Source: a virus. From it: a DNA stretch of 21,770 bases. The notes beneath the pieces were generated by a model. It made no database searches. It saw only the letters and a program-made list of their open reading frames with translations, and was not told where the DNA came from. The position numbers and the translations under genes are program-made. Each line of letters begins with the position of its first letter. The first letter of the stretch is position 1. The stretch spans positions 1 to 21,770 of IMG/VR virus record IMGVR_UViG_3300026534_000036; one strand, given 5' to 3'. Shown here one piece after another: positions 5,704 to 13,092 of the stretch.

Positions 5704-7013
5704 AAAATATCCCTAAAAATATCGAGGCAGAACAGGCTTTACTTGGCTTATTAATAAGTAAAAATGACACTATTTATGATGCCATAGATGAAATAGAAGG
5801 TTGGGAATTTTTCAAGGAATCTCATTACAAGATTTACAGGGCAATTATAAAATTGTTTGAGACTGGCAAGGACCACGACATCATTACCCTGGTTGATTTT
5901 TTGAGGGACAATGGGGAACTAAAAAAGATCGGTGGTGCTGGTTATCTAGCACAATTAGCGGCTGGGATTAAGGGCACCAATGCGAAGATGTACGCCAGAA
6001 TCATACGTGAAAAAGCCCTGTTAAGGGAACTTCTAAATACTTGCACTTTGATACAATCATGGATTGAGGATAATGAAACAAATATAGAAGAAACGATTGA
6101 AGCGGCTGAACAGGCAATTTTCAATATTGCAGAAAAGAAAATTGACCGAGAGAGGATTAGGGACATCGAGGAAATATTAAGATCAACAGTTGAAAAAATA
6201 GATCTTGTTAGGGCAAACACAGGCGATTATACCGGGGTCCAGAGTGGATTTACAGATCTTGATAGGCTCACAGCCGGATTTCAGGACCAGGACCTTATCA
6301 TTTTGGCGGCAAGGCCGGGAATGGGGAAAACAGCCTTTGCCTTAAATATAGCAAGGAACGTTTCTGAACATACCCCGGTTCTTTTCTTTTCTCTGGAAAT
6401 GGGTGCTGAACAACTCGGGACACGCCTGCTTAGCGGGGAAACGGGGATTGACTCGCATAAGATGAGGGCTGGCTATCTAAGTAAAGATGAAATGGCCGAA
6501 ATTAAAATGGCCAAGGAAAAATTAGGCAAACTTAATCTGATGATTGATGATAGGCCATATATTTCAGCCCTAGATATCCGGGCAAAGGTAAGAAGGATGA
6601 AGGCTGAAAACGAAATCGGGCTAGTAATAATAGATTATCTGCAAATCATGAAACCAGATGAGAAAATTCCACGGGAGCAACAGATAAGCCAACTTTCAAG
6701 ACAGATAAAGGCAATAGCAAAAGAAATAGATATCCCAATAATACTCTTATCTCAACTTAACCGTGAGTTGGAGCGCAGAACAGACAAGAGACCACAACTT
6801 TCTGATTTAAGAGAATCGGGAGCCATAGAGCAGGACGCAGATATTGTTATGTTTATATACCGGGAAGACGTCTATCACGATGACACGCCGGAGAAGGGGA
6901 TTGCAGAAATAATTATTGAAAAACATCGTAACGGTCCGACTGGAACGGTTAGACTATTTTTTCATGAGAAGACGACGAGTTTTAAAAACCTCGTATTGGG
7001 CCACGATTTTTAA
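5700..7013 (+). CDS. dnaB: DnaB-type replicative helicase
   Basis: This 437-residue protein is a full-length hexameric 5'-3' replicative helicase. The N-terminal helical domain (about 1-110; IPKNIEAEQALLGLLI at 4-19) interacts with primase and loader. The C-terminal RecA-like ATPase has Walker A ARPGMGKT (204-211), FFSLEM (229-234), Walker B VIIDYLQ (309-315), LLSQLNRELERR and an arginine-finger region near EKHRNGPTG. It overlaps the initiator stop by ATGA and is the core of the replication module. No intein or truncation is visible. Confidence 0.95.
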   Translation: MKNIPKNIEAEQALLGLLISKNDTIYDAIDEIEGWEFFKESHYKIYRAIIKLFETGKDHDIITLVDFLRDNGELKKIGGAGYLAQLAAGIKGTNAKMYARIIREKALLRELLNTCTLIQSWIEDNETNIEETIEAAEQAIFNIAEKKIDRERIRDIEEILRSTVEKIDLVRANTGDYTGVQSGFTDLDRLTAGFQDQDLIILAARPGMGKTAFALNIARNVSEHTPVLFFSLEMGAEQLGTRLLSGETGIDSHKMRAGYLSKDEMAEIKMAKEKLGKLNLMIDDRPYISALDIRAKVRRMKAENEIGLVIIDYLQIMKPDEKIPREQQISQLSRQIKAIAKEIDIPIILLSQLNRELERRTDKRPQLSDLRESGAIEQDADIVMFIYREDVYHDDTPEKGIAEIIIEKHRNGPTGTVRLFFHEKTTSFKNLVLGHDF

Positions 7014-7024
7014 GTTGCTTAAAT

Positions 7025-7039
7025 GTACCGATCTGGTAC
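7025..7039. promoter_or_regulatory. GTACC-N5-GGTAC palindrome, copy 4
   Basis: GTACC-GATCT-GGTAC lies in the 44-base gap after dnaB, ending 5 bases before the GGGGGA ribosome binding site and 18 bases before the next start. Confidence 0.6.
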
Positions 7040-7057
7040 TATATGGGGGACATAAAG

Positions 7058-7414
7058 ATGGAACAGTTAAATCCAAGATATGTTGACGCTATAAAATATG
7101 ATTATTCAAGACAAAGGCGGGCACTTATTATGGGCATTATAAAATGGGCACTCAAAGACTACCTGGATTATCTAAGCGGCGGGGAACTTTCTTTTATCGG
7201 CAATGATGATCCACATCGAATTTTTGAGGATGCAGAACAATACATCACGGGAGAACTATTTTTAAACGATTGTGATGAGGCTGGTATTGATTCATGCGCA
7301 ATGTACTCAAAACTTGAATCACATTTAAAGACTTTACTTAAAAATGGAAATGGGAAAGGGGGTGACATAAAAAGGACCCTTAAAAAAATTAGGAAAAGAT
7401 TGGAGATATTATGA
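7058..7414 (+). CDS. Small early protein of unknown function
   Basis: The 118-residue protein is not recognised with certainty. Its pattern (ALIMGIIKWALKDYLDYLSG, HRIFEDAEQYITG, DEAGIDSCAMYSKLESHLKT) recalls a group of short phage proteins with a conserved aromatic/acidic middle and a C-terminal 'late helix', but this is weak. An in-frame ATG at 7043 exists. The ATG at 7058 is preferred because GGGGGA sits seven bases upstream of it, whereas the 7043 ATG would overlap that site. The C-terminus is strongly basic. Its stop overlaps the next ATG (ATGA). Confidence 0.6.
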   Translation: MEQLNPRYVDAIKYDYSRQRRALIMGIIKWALKDYLDYLSGGELSFIGNDDPHRIFEDAEQYITGELFLNDCDEAGIDSCAMYSKLESHLKTLLKNGNGKGGDIKRTLKKIRKRLEIL

Positions 7415-7560
7415 AACCAAGGCCAACTTATGAGGGAGACTTAAGGAGAAATTTCGACTGTAAAAATTACGAAAAATGCTTGACGCGCGCAGCAAAACGC
7501 AATTGGAAGGGTTTTAGGTGTAGCTTAAAATGCAAATACATAAGGAAAGGTGGTGATTAA
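7411..7560 (+). CDS. 49-residue cysteine-containing basic protein
   Basis: This small ORF overlaps the previous stop by four bases and ends directly before the next ATG, typical of a tightly packed operon. It has four cysteines at residues 17, 24, 37 and 41 (C-X6-C-X12-C-X3-C) among many lysines and arginines, which could bind zinc and nucleic acid. GATTGGAGATATT upstream supplies a weak ribosome binding site. I do not recognise the family. Confidence 0.6.
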   Translation: MKPRPTYEGDLRRNFDCKNYEKCLTRAAKRNWKGFRCSLKCKYIRKGGD

Positions 7561-7701
7561 ATGAATGATTTTATTAAACGATTCGAAGAACTTTTTGACA
7601 GAGAAATTTCAAGTAAAAATTCATGGGGGAAAAATGAAATTTTAAGGGTAAAGGATATAGCAATTAAAAAAGCATTATTAGAAATCGTAGGAAAGGAGTA
7701 A
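7561..7701 (+). CDS. 46-residue charged protein, unknown
   Basis: It begins immediately after the previous stop, with GGAAAGGTGGTG as a ribosome binding site, and ends two bases before the SSB ATG. The sequence is one or two charged amphipathic helices ([30 protein letters not shown]). There is no recognised domain. Its context suggests a small accessory protein of the replication operon. Confidence 0.55.
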   Translation: MNDFIKRFEELFDREISSKNSWGKNEILRVKDIAIKKALLEIVGKE

Positions 7702-7703
7702 TT

Positions 7704-8108
7704 ATGGCTCGGACATTAAACAGAGTAGAATTAATCGGAAGATTGGGGAAAGACCCGGAAATTAGATACACCCCTAGCGGCACAGCAGTTTGCAACTTTT
7801 CAATGGCTACAGACGAAGGTTATAAGGACAACAACGGCGAATGGATTGACCGGACAGAATGGCATAAAATCGTCTTGTGGGGGAGATTAGCTGAAATAGC
7901 GTCAGAATACCTTGAAAAAGGATCCCAGATTTTTATTGAAGGTAAATTACAAACAAGGAAATGGGAAACTCAATCAGGGGATAAGAAATACTCAACCGAG
8001 ATTGTCGGGACAAAATTGATCATGCTTGGATCAAGCCCAGCAAATGCGAGCCCGAATGAAGACAATAACGTCCCAGACGATATCCCAGATGATGATATCC
8101 CATTTTAA
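7704..8108 (+). CDS. ssb: Single-stranded DNA-binding protein
   Basis: The 134-residue protein coats single-stranded DNA at the fork and recruits partners. An OB-fold covers residues 1-105 ([62 protein letters not shown]). A short acidic linker then ends in DDDIPF, the conserved partner-binding tip of bacterial SSBs. The linker is short compared with host SSBs, as is usual in phages. Start by strong AAAGGAG. Confidence 0.95.
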   Translation: MARTLNRVELIGRLGKDPEIRYTPSGTAVCNFSMATDEGYKDNNGEWIDRTEWHKIVLWGRLAEIASEYLEKGSQIFIEGKLQTRKWETQSGDKKYSTEIVGTKLIMLGSSPANASPNEDNNVPDDIPDDDIPF

Positions 8109-8121
8109 GAAAGGAGAGATT

Positions 8122-8601
8122 ATGACAGAAGATATCCATGGAACCGATAAATTTGAGGATTGTAACAGTCCATATTCAGGTTTGGCCGGGGACCTAATCA
8201 ATAAATGTTTCGAATCCCGGAAACATGATGCAATGATCCGAATGGCAAAATACATCGGAAGGGTTGTTGGATATTGCCCACGAGCATTTTTGCTCTATGA
8301 TGGAATAAATTGCCAGGAAATATGCAATATGCCGGGACGGAAGCGGGAGAATTATTTTTACCAATGTTGGATTGACTATTTTATGAACGGTAGGGACCTT
8401 AAACAAGGGGCAATATATCATTTCTTTTACGTTGACATGCACAAGGAATATAAAAGGCCGGAAACGATAACAATAATTTTAAATGGCGAAGAATTTAAAT
8501 ATAACTTTCAGGATGAAGACCTTTTGTGTGACATATTGAAGGACTTCCTGGGAGAGCCGGTCACAATAGATAGAAGAATGCAGATGATAGAATCATCATA
8601 A
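8122..8601 (+). CDS. Hypothetical early protein, 159 aa
   Basis: Not recognised. The product is mixed alpha/beta and rich in Cys and aromatic residues (CPRAFLLYDGINCQEICNMP, NYFYQCWIDYFMNG, QGAIYHFFYVDMHKEY), with no signal peptide or membrane segment. The frame is open upstream into ssb, but AAGAAAGGAGA directly before the ATG at 8122 fixes the start. It lies between ssb and the resolvase, so a role in replication or recombination is possible but unsupported. Confidence 0.6.
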   Translation: MTEDIHGTDKFEDCNSPYSGLAGDLINKCFESRKHDAMIRMAKYIGRVVGYCPRAFLLYDGINCQEICNMPGRKRENYFYQCWIDYFMNGRDLKQGAIYHFFYVDMHKEYKRPETITIILNGEEFKYNFQDEDLLCDILKDFLGEPVTIDRRMQMIESS

Positions 8602-8618
8602 TTTTTTTACCAAAAACA

Positions 8619-8633
8619 GTACCGAACCGGGAC
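8619..8633. promoter_or_regulatory. GTACC-N5-GGTAC palindrome, copy 5 (one mismatch)
   Basis: GTACC-GAACC-GGGAC differs from the other copies by one base in the right arm. It lies in the gap before the resolvase and ends 9 bases before its ATG. Confidence 0.5.
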
Positions 8634-8642
8634 AGGTGGCTT

Positions 8643-9104
8643 ATGATAATAGCGATAGATCCAAGTAAAAAAACTCCCGCAGTAGCAATTTTTGATAAGG
8701 GTAAATTTAAAAAGGCATTTAAATTAAGCAGAAGTAAGAAGGGATATTATGATTCACTTTACGATCTAATGAATTATGCCAAGGAACATGATGCACAAAT
8801 AATTATAGAAGATCAATATAAGGGAATAAATTTTAACTCTATTACCTCATTAATTGAGTGTAGGGCTGAAATACAAGCTATAGCGGCGCTAGTGGGTGTC
8901 CCGATTGAGATAATTCACCCTAAAACATGGCAGACTAAAGCTTTACATATACGAGGTAAAAGGATGTGTAGAAATGATTTAAAAAAACTCTCAAAGATTA
9001 GAGCGAGTGAACTGATTGGGAAAGAAATTAAAGACCATGACCTTGCTGATGCTATAAATATGGCTGATGTATGGTTGAATGTTTTACGATTTAATGACAA
9101 TTAG
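8643..9104 (+). CDS. RuvC-like Holliday junction resolvase
   Basis: The 153-residue protein has the RNase H-like resolvase pattern: D6 in IIAIDPS, E56 in IIIEDQY, and the C-terminal acidic cluster D131-H-D133 plus D136 (KDHDLADAINMADVW). These match the metal-binding carboxylates of RuvC, and the length fits too. It should cleave four-way or branched junctions made by phage recombination, preparing DNA for packaging. The ribosome binding site GGTGG supports the ATG. It is probably the junction-cleaving partner of the upstream Rad52-like protein and nucleases. Confidence 0.85.
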   Translation: MIIAIDPSKKTPAVAIFDKGKFKKAFKLSRSKKGYYDSLYDLMNYAKEHDAQIIIEDQYKGINFNSITSLIECRAEIQAIAALVGVPIEIIHPKTWQTKALHIRGKRMCRNDLKKLSKIRASELIGKEIKDHDLADAINMADVWLNVLRFNDN

Positions 9105-9116
9105 ACGGGGGTTATT

Positions 9117-9563
9117 ATGGAAATTATCTACAAGGGAATAAAACCAGAAAGAGCAACAGAAGCGTCAAGTGGCTACGATTTGCGAGCAACCTTGGAACAT
9201 CCGACATTAATTATGCCAGGTGAGCGACTGCTAATTGGGACTGGCCTTCACATAGCAATGGGTAAGGGATATGAGGCTCAAATTAGAAGCAGATCGGGGC
9301 TTGCCATTAAACATGGCATCATTGTTCTAAATTCACCTGGGACGATTGACAGTGACTATCGCGGAGAAATTAAGGTAATTCTATATAACGCAGGGAAGAA
9401 GGTATATACAATCAATCCAGGTGAACGAATTGCACAACTTATTTTTGCCAAGGTCTATTACCCTGAATGGATTAATGGGGAACTGCCTTTAACTGGAAGG
9501 GGAATCAATGGCTTTGGCTCAACAGATAAAAAGTACAATCAAAGGAATGGGATGAGATTATGA
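9117..9563 (+). CDS. dut: dUTPase
   Basis: The 148-residue product hydrolyses dUTP to dUMP and pyrophosphate, keeping uracil out of phage DNA and supplying dUMP for dTTP. All five trimeric dUTPase motifs are present: SGYDLRA (18-24), RSRSGLA (57-63), GTIDSDYRGEI (75-85), GERIAQLIF (102-110) and the phosphate-binding RGINGFGST (128-136). The aspartate in motif 3 and the aromatic stack are intact. It overlaps the next gene by four bases (ATGA). Confidence 0.95.
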   Translation: MEIIYKGIKPERATEASSGYDLRATLEHPTLIMPGERLLIGTGLHIAMGKGYEAQIRSRSGLAIKHGIIVLNSPGTIDSDYRGEIKVILYNAGKKVYTINPGERIAQLIFAKVYYPEWINGELPLTGRGINGFGSTDKKYNQRNGMRL

Positions 9564-9835
9564 AAGAGAAAAAAGAAATAAATAAAATAGATGATGGATT
9601 CGTTTTTCTGGTAGGCGTCTTGGAAGAAAAACGCCCCATAGGTCTTAGAGATGCTAAAATTGACATCGACATGAAATGGGCAGAAGGAATGATTGGGGTG
9701 GCGCCAGTTTTCGATTCATTAGAGGCGGCTAAGAAATACGGAAATGGAAAACATCAAATTCTATTACTCGGGATTGATTGGACAGGGGGCACGACTAAAA
9801 ATGGAGAACTACCAAAAACTAAAGATAGCAATTAA
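9560..9835 (+). CDS. Hypothetical protein, 91 aa
   Basis: Coupled to dut through an ATGA overlap. The protein is soluble and charged, with a beta-rich middle (DDGFVFLVGVLEEKRP, APVFDSLEAAKKYGNGKHQI) and no recognised domain. DSLEAAKKYG resembles a generic helix of small phage regulators but gives no function. Its last 35 bases overlap the next small ORF in another frame. Confidence 0.55.
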   Translation: MKEKKEINKIDDGFVFLVGVLEEKRPIGLRDAKIDIDMKWAEGMIGVAPVFDSLEAAKKYGNGKHQILLLGIDWTGGTTKNGELPKTKDSN

Positions 9836-9968
9836 ATTTGCTCTAAGGGCATTCAAGGACGTACCGGAACTCTGGGACGTTCTGGAGGATATTGAGAATG
9901 AATGGACAAGATCTACGAGCGCAAATAAGATAGATTATTGTCTTATAAACCAAGAATGTTCAACTTGA
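9801..9968 (+). CDS. 55-residue helical protein, unknown
   Basis: A short ORF beginning MENYQKLKIAIKFALRAFKD and continuing with an acidic helix (VPELWDVLEDIENEW). The ATG at 9801 is preferred over 9744 because GGGGGC lies at a suitable distance. It overlaps the previous gene by 35 bases and is the last gene before the terminator at 9982, which supports its being expressed. Confidence is moderate because of its size. Confidence 0.45.
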   Translation: MENYQKLKIAIKFALRAFKDVPELWDVLEDIENEWTRSTSANKIDYCLINQECST

Positions 9969-9981
9969 GACTAATAAACAG

Positions 9982-10009
9982 CCCGTCCCGTGCGGACGGG
10001 TCTTTTTTT
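9982..10009 (+). terminator. Rho-independent terminator of the early operon
   Basis: A perfect 7-bp GC stem (CCCGTCC / GGACGGG, loop CGTGC) is followed by TCTTTTTTT. It ends the long plus-strand run that begins at 2375. Confidence 0.92.
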
Positions 10010-10020
10010 GCGGAGGTTTT

Positions 10021-10605
10021 ATGAAGCCCGTGAATATTAATGAAATGATAGCTATCCACAGAAGATGTAAGGCATTTTATTCTAATCCGGCACAACTCAA
10101 AATCCAGACCCACTTTAACCCAATATCCCTAAACGGATCTAAATACCCTCTTTCTATAGACGATAGCACAAGGAAATATTCAACGGTTTTTGGAGATAAA
10201 CGCTTTTCGAGCGATAAATTTTTTAATTACTTGATGATTGATATTTTTTTTAACAAATCATTGTCAACAAAGGAGTGGCAGGTATTGGAAAGTATAAGAT
10301 TATTGGAGCTGGCTATTGAGAGGCTAAGCGGATTGGCTGTGCATTTTTCGCTGTGTGCGGAAGACAGAACGAATACCGGGGAATATAGGGTGGAGTGCAA
10401 GAAAAAGGCGGAGAAATATAGAAATGACTTAGATATGTTAATGGCTGAAACAAAAAAACTCACAAGAGAATTTAACAGGATTAAGAAAAAATTGGGAAGT
10501 GCATGGCAGATGAAATGCGTTAACTGCTTAACCAAGAGGATGAAAATTAAGAAAAAATTTAACTCAATGGGTCAACTCTTTGATTATATTGCAAATAAAA
10601 ATTAA
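10021..10605 (+). CDS. Hypothetical protein with coiled-coil region, 194 aa
   Basis: Not recognised. A good ribosome binding site (GCGGAGG) lies right after the early terminator, so expression needs read-through, anti-termination or a promoter that I cannot see. Residues 80-160 are mostly long charged helices (VLESIRLLELAIERLSGLA; KKKAEKYRNDLDMLMAETKK), probably a coiled coil. Residues 150-194 are very basic with a CVNC pair. A nucleic-acid-binding or structural helper role is possible. Confidence 0.6.
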   Translation: MKPVNINEMIAIHRRCKAFYSNPAQLKIQTHFNPISLNGSKYPLSIDDSTRKYSTVFGDKRFSSDKFFNYLMIDIFFNKSLSTKEWQVLESIRLLELAIERLSGLAVHFSLCAEDRTNTGEYRVECKKKAEKYRNDLDMLMAETKKLTREFNRIKKKLGSAWQMKCVNCLTKRMKIKKKFNSMGQLFDYIANKN

Positions 10606-10634
10606 TACCCATAGGGCTATAATAAGGATGATTC

Positions 10635-10648
10635 TGCTATACTATAAT
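10635..10648 (+). promoter_or_regulatory. Possible middle promoter (extended -10)
   Basis: TGCTATACT (10635-10643) is an extended -10 and overlaps a perfect TATAAT (10643-10648). No convincing -35 is present. It sits in the 111-base gap upstream of the zinc-ribbon gene and palindrome copy 6. Confidence 0.35.
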
Positions 10649-10687
10649 TAGAGCAGGGGAAAAAGACCCATTTTTTTATTTTAATAT

Positions 10688-10702
10688 GTACCAGAACGGT
10701 AC
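10688..10702. promoter_or_regulatory. GTACC-N5-GGTAC palindrome, copy 6
   Basis: GTACC-AGAAC-GGTAC, with flanking T and A making 6-bp arms, ends 4 bases before the TTAGGA ribosome binding site and 14 bases before the zinc-ribbon ATG. It is the last copy I see; none occurs in the late region. Confidence 0.6.
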
Positions 10703-10716
10703 AATTAGGACTGATA

Positions 10717-10875
10717 ATGGTAAAAAACCTCTTAGATTTTCCATGTCAAATTATTTTTTTAGACCATTACGGACAGGCCCCAGACATTACCTACCGGGCA
10801 ACATGCCCATGGTGCGGGGAACTTATTAATATAAATGATGATATATGCCCTTTTTGTGGGCACTTGGCACCTTAG
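10717..10875 (+). CDS. 52-residue zinc-ribbon protein
   Basis: A very small protein whose second half is a zinc ribbon: C-P-W-C-G (residues 31-35) and C-P-F-C-G (44-48), two CxxC knuckles ten residues apart. Such mini-ribbons in phages are often RNA- or DNA-binding or act as transcription/translation modulators. It stands directly downstream of palindrome copy 6 and a possible promoter. Mu controls its mom gene with the small zinc-finger protein Com. A similar job for this protein on the Mom-like gene downstream is only speculation. Confidence 0.7.
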   Translation: MVKNLLDFPCQIIFLDHYGQAPDITYRATCPWCGELININDDICPFCGHLAP

Positions 10876-10932
10876 ATTATGACCTCTGATTTTTGCTTAT
10901 CTTATCTTTTACCAAAACGAAGGATGAACAAC

Positions 10933-11244
10933 ATGGAGAAAGACAGACCGGGGCATCCACGATTTTATGAGCTTATTGGGGAGATGCAGCGTATCCACGA
11001 CAAGAAAAATAATGATTATGCTGGCAATGAGACTCCCTTGGCTAATTTGTTAGAATGTAAAAAAATTGGCATTGACCCATTTAAGGGGGTCCTCGTAAGG
11101 ATGTCCGATAAATGGAGTAGGATTTGCCGTCTTGCATCCGGTGTTCAGCCACAGGTAAAAGATGAGTCGATTAAAGACACTCTCTTAGATATTGCTAATT
11201 ACGCGCTTTTCGCAATTATCATACTGGAAGAGGCTGGAGAGTGA
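10933..11244 (+). CDS. DUF1599-family protein (nucleotide-modification associated)
   Basis: The 103-residue protein shows the DUF1599 pattern: HDKKNNDYAGNETPLANLLE, GVLVRMSDKWSRICRL and VKDESIKDTLLDIANYALFA. The family has a MazG-like helical look and is common in phages with modified DNA. A nucleotide-binding or hydrolysing role is inferred, not shown. The frame is open from 10879. The ATG at 10933 is preferred because GAAGGA lies eight bases upstream and the conserved part begins soon after. Its stop overlaps the following start (GTGA/ATGA-type overlap). Confidence 0.75.
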   Translation: MEKDRPGHPRFYELIGEMQRIHDKKNNDYAGNETPLANLLECKKIGIDPFKGVLVRMSDKWSRICRLASGVQPQVKDESIKDTLLDIANYALFAIIILEEAGE

Positions 11245-12086
11245 AGCCATTTTATTATGACTTCGATGCCCCATTTATTGACCTGGTGATTTTTACTGAT
11301 TGGCATATCGGGGCTGGGGGCTATGAGGGGAAGATTGTTGATGAATCTTTTATCGAATTATTAGTAAAACATGTCCTTAAAAATGATCGGTGTTACTGCT
11401 ACGTCCTGGATGACTTAATGGAATGTACTTTAAGAAACTCCATTGGAAATATATTTGGGCAATATTTAAGTCCTCGCGCGCAAAAATACAGGATTTTAGA
11501 CCTTTTGGAACCATTGGCAGAATCCGGAAAAATATTGGGTTGGGTCCATTCAAATCATTCCCAAAGATTAACCAGGGAAGCCGATATTTACCTTGGTGAG
11601 GAAATAGCGAGGCAGTTGAATTTTCCATTTCACGGATACCAAGGAGCTGGTTTTTTTAAAATTGGCAGAGTTACCTATATGGCAGGGTTTCATCATGGGA
11701 CCGGGGGAGGATATACGGAGGGAGCCAAAATTAATGCTGCAGATAGAATTGCGGCTGGACTCCCAATGAGTGACATATATTGCCTGGGACATTCCCATGT
11801 GGTACGGCATTTCACGCGCGTAAGAAAATGCCCTACTATAATCAGGCGCCGAAGGGGACAACAAACATCATGTGAAATCAGGGACCACTTACAGCATGTA
11901 TGTATTTGTGGCTCCATGATGACATATGACGGGAGTTATGCAGAAGCCAAGGGATATCCCCAGGCTGAGTGCTCCGCTGTTAGTATAAGGTTACATGGGC
12001 TCAATAACGGGCAAGCAACTAGACGGATAGAATTTTTTCGAATCATAAGATCTGGGGGGAAATTAGATATTTCGGGTGTGGCATGA
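11241..12086 (+). CDS. Calcineurin-like metallophosphoesterase
   Basis: The 281-residue product has the metallophosphoesterase motif order: TDWHIG (19-24), DDLME (57-61, in place of GDxxD/E), SNHS (104-107, in place of GNHD/E), H151-H152 in GFHHGTGGG and GHSH (183-186). The metal-binding Asp, Asn and His residues are retained although two glycines are changed, so it is probably an active di-metal phosphatase or nuclease. The substrate is unknown; phage relatives are thought to act on nucleotides or DNA ends. The start codon is GTG, overlapping the upstream stop. The C-terminal 90 residues are less conserved. Confidence 0.8.
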   Translation: MKPFYYDFDAPFIDLVIFTDWHIGAGGYEGKIVDESFIELLVKHVLKNDRCYCYVLDDLMECTLRNSIGNIFGQYLSPRAQKYRILDLLEPLAESGKILGWVHSNHSQRLTREADIYLGEEIARQLNFPFHGYQGAGFFKIGRVTYMAGFHHGTGGGYTEGAKINAADRIAAGLPMSDIYCLGHSHVVRHFTRVRKCPTIIRRRRGQQTSCEIRDHLQHVCICGSMMTYDGSYAEAKGYPQAECSAVSIRLHGLNNGQATRRIEFFRIIRSGGKLDISGVA

Positions 12087-12394
12087 CAAACGGGATTATT
12101 CATGGGATTGTAAGTGGATTGGCGGTTTTTGGGGCCTGCATGGCCTTATTTATTTTCCAAGTTAAGCGCATCTATCAGATGCTAGACGATATGCAAAGGG
12201 CTATTAATGAATTTACCCATGAAATTTTAACTAAATTTAATACCTTCACACTTGTTATGACTGAAAAATATGTTTCAGAGGAAAGGTATCTCAGGGAACG
12301 TGATGAATGTAGGCAAAATTGTAAGGAGAAAATTGAAAACCTTCAACACGAGATTGCAGAAGTCAAAAAGAATTACGAACAAAGATTATCTTGA
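12083..12394 (+). CDS. Membrane-anchored coiled-coil protein, 103 aa
   Basis: Residues about 5-28 (IIHGIVSGLAVFGACMALFIF) form one transmembrane helix, followed by a long charged coiled coil (IYQMLDDMQRAINEFTHEIL to the end). This looks like a small membrane-tethered phage protein, for example a spanin-like, holin-associated or superinfection protein, but no family is recognised. It overlaps the metallophosphoesterase stop by ATGA, and its last 92 bases are shared with the next gene in another frame. Confidence 0.6.
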   Translation: MTNGIIHGIVSGLAVFGACMALFIFQVKRIYQMLDDMQRAINEFTHEILTKFNTFTLVMTEKYVSEERYLRERDECRQNCKEKIENLQHEIAEVKKNYEQRLS

Positions 12395-12644
12395 CTACAT
12401 TAGATGCCAACCGTGTTGTGTGTGTGGAAGATCAGGACCAAGTGACCCACACCATGTCAGATCAAAAGGGGCAGGTGGAAGCGATTATGAAACCGTGCCG
12501 CTTTGCCGGATGTGTCATACAGAAGTACACAGTAAGGGACGGAATACTTTTCAAGAACAAAATGATGTCGATTTTAGAGACGTGATGATCAAGCTTTTAA
12601 TCCCATTTGTTGAAACGATGAAAAAATTTACAATAATAGGATAA
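12303..12644 (+). CDS. DUF968/HNH-like nuclease
   Basis: The conserved part (residues about 30-95) has CQPCCVCGRSG, DPHHVRSKGAGGSD and VPLCRMCHTEVHSKGR, the CxxC...HH...CxxC-H pattern of DUF968-type HNH-fold proteins. Phage members are linked to recombination and may cut branched DNA. The ATG at 12303 follows AGGGA at five bases; an ATG at 12270 is also in frame. Either start gives an overlap of at least 92 bases with the coiled-coil gene. The first 25 basic residues may not be translated if a rare start near 12370 is used. Confidence 0.65.
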   Translation: MNVGKIVRRKLKTFNTRLQKSKRITNKDYLDYIRCQPCCVCGRSGPSDPHHVRSKGAGGSDYETVPLCRMCHTEVHSKGRNTFQEQNDVDFRDVMIKLLIPFVETMKKFTIIG

Positions 12645-12649
12645 AATGC

Positions 12650-12678
12650 TTGACTCTTTTGTACTAATATATTAGTAT
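12650..12678 (+). promoter_or_regulatory. Promoter with TACTAA-N4-TTAGTA operator upstream of DUF488
   Basis: TTGACT (12650-12655) and TAGTAT (12673-12678) are 17 bases apart. The palindrome TACTAA-TATA-TTAGTA (12662-12677) fills the spacer and touches the -10, as at 1586 and 2277. A good ribosome binding site (AAAGGAG) and the ATG follow. Confidence 0.65.
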
Positions 12679-12696
12679 AAATACAAAGGAGATAAA

Positions 12697-13092
12697 ATGT
12701 TCTACACTATAGGATATCAAAAACGAAGACTCCAAGACCTAATTGATGATCTTGAAAAATGGTTAATTGATATTGTAATTGATGTCAGATCTAAACCAAA
12801 TTCAAAAAACCCGACCTGGAGACCAGATAATTTGAGGGATGCCCTGGGGAAGAGGGGTATAAAGTATTATTACAATGGCCGGAAATTGGGAGGATTTGGG
12901 AAATTTAATAAAGAAGCCCTTGAACCATATATAAAGAAAATCGAAAGAGATGAAATTAATATATGTTTTTTGTGCTTTGAGTCAGACCATAAAACATGCC
13001 ACCGATATTATAAAATAGGGAAGCTTCTAAACTCTAGGGGCCATACTGTTTGGCATATTACCCCATTGGGGAGACTATCGAGACAGAAATAA
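12697..13092 (+). CDS. DUF488-family protein
   Basis: The 131-residue protein matches DUF488: FYTIGYQKRRLQDLI at the N-terminus, VIDVRSKP (27-34), GIKYYYNGRKLGG (54-66) and the C-terminal LCFESDHKTCHR (92-103). The two conserved regions with Arg and Cys/His look catalytic, but the family's biochemical function is not established. The gene has its own operator-controlled promoter and its own terminator, so it is an independent cassette in the middle region. That layout is typical of morons, which add a lysogenic or host-takeover function. Confidence 0.88.
   Translation: MFYTIGYQKRRLQDLIDDLEKWLIDIVIDVRSKPNSKNPTWRPDNLRDALGKRGIKYYYNGRKLGGFGKFNKEALEPYIKKIERDEINICFLCFESDHKTCHRYYKIGKLLNSRGHTVWHITPLGRLSRQK

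Noticed and set aside
9861-9880. GTACC followed by GGGAC, resembling the palindrome family
   Set aside because: The spacing is wrong and it lies inside a coding region.
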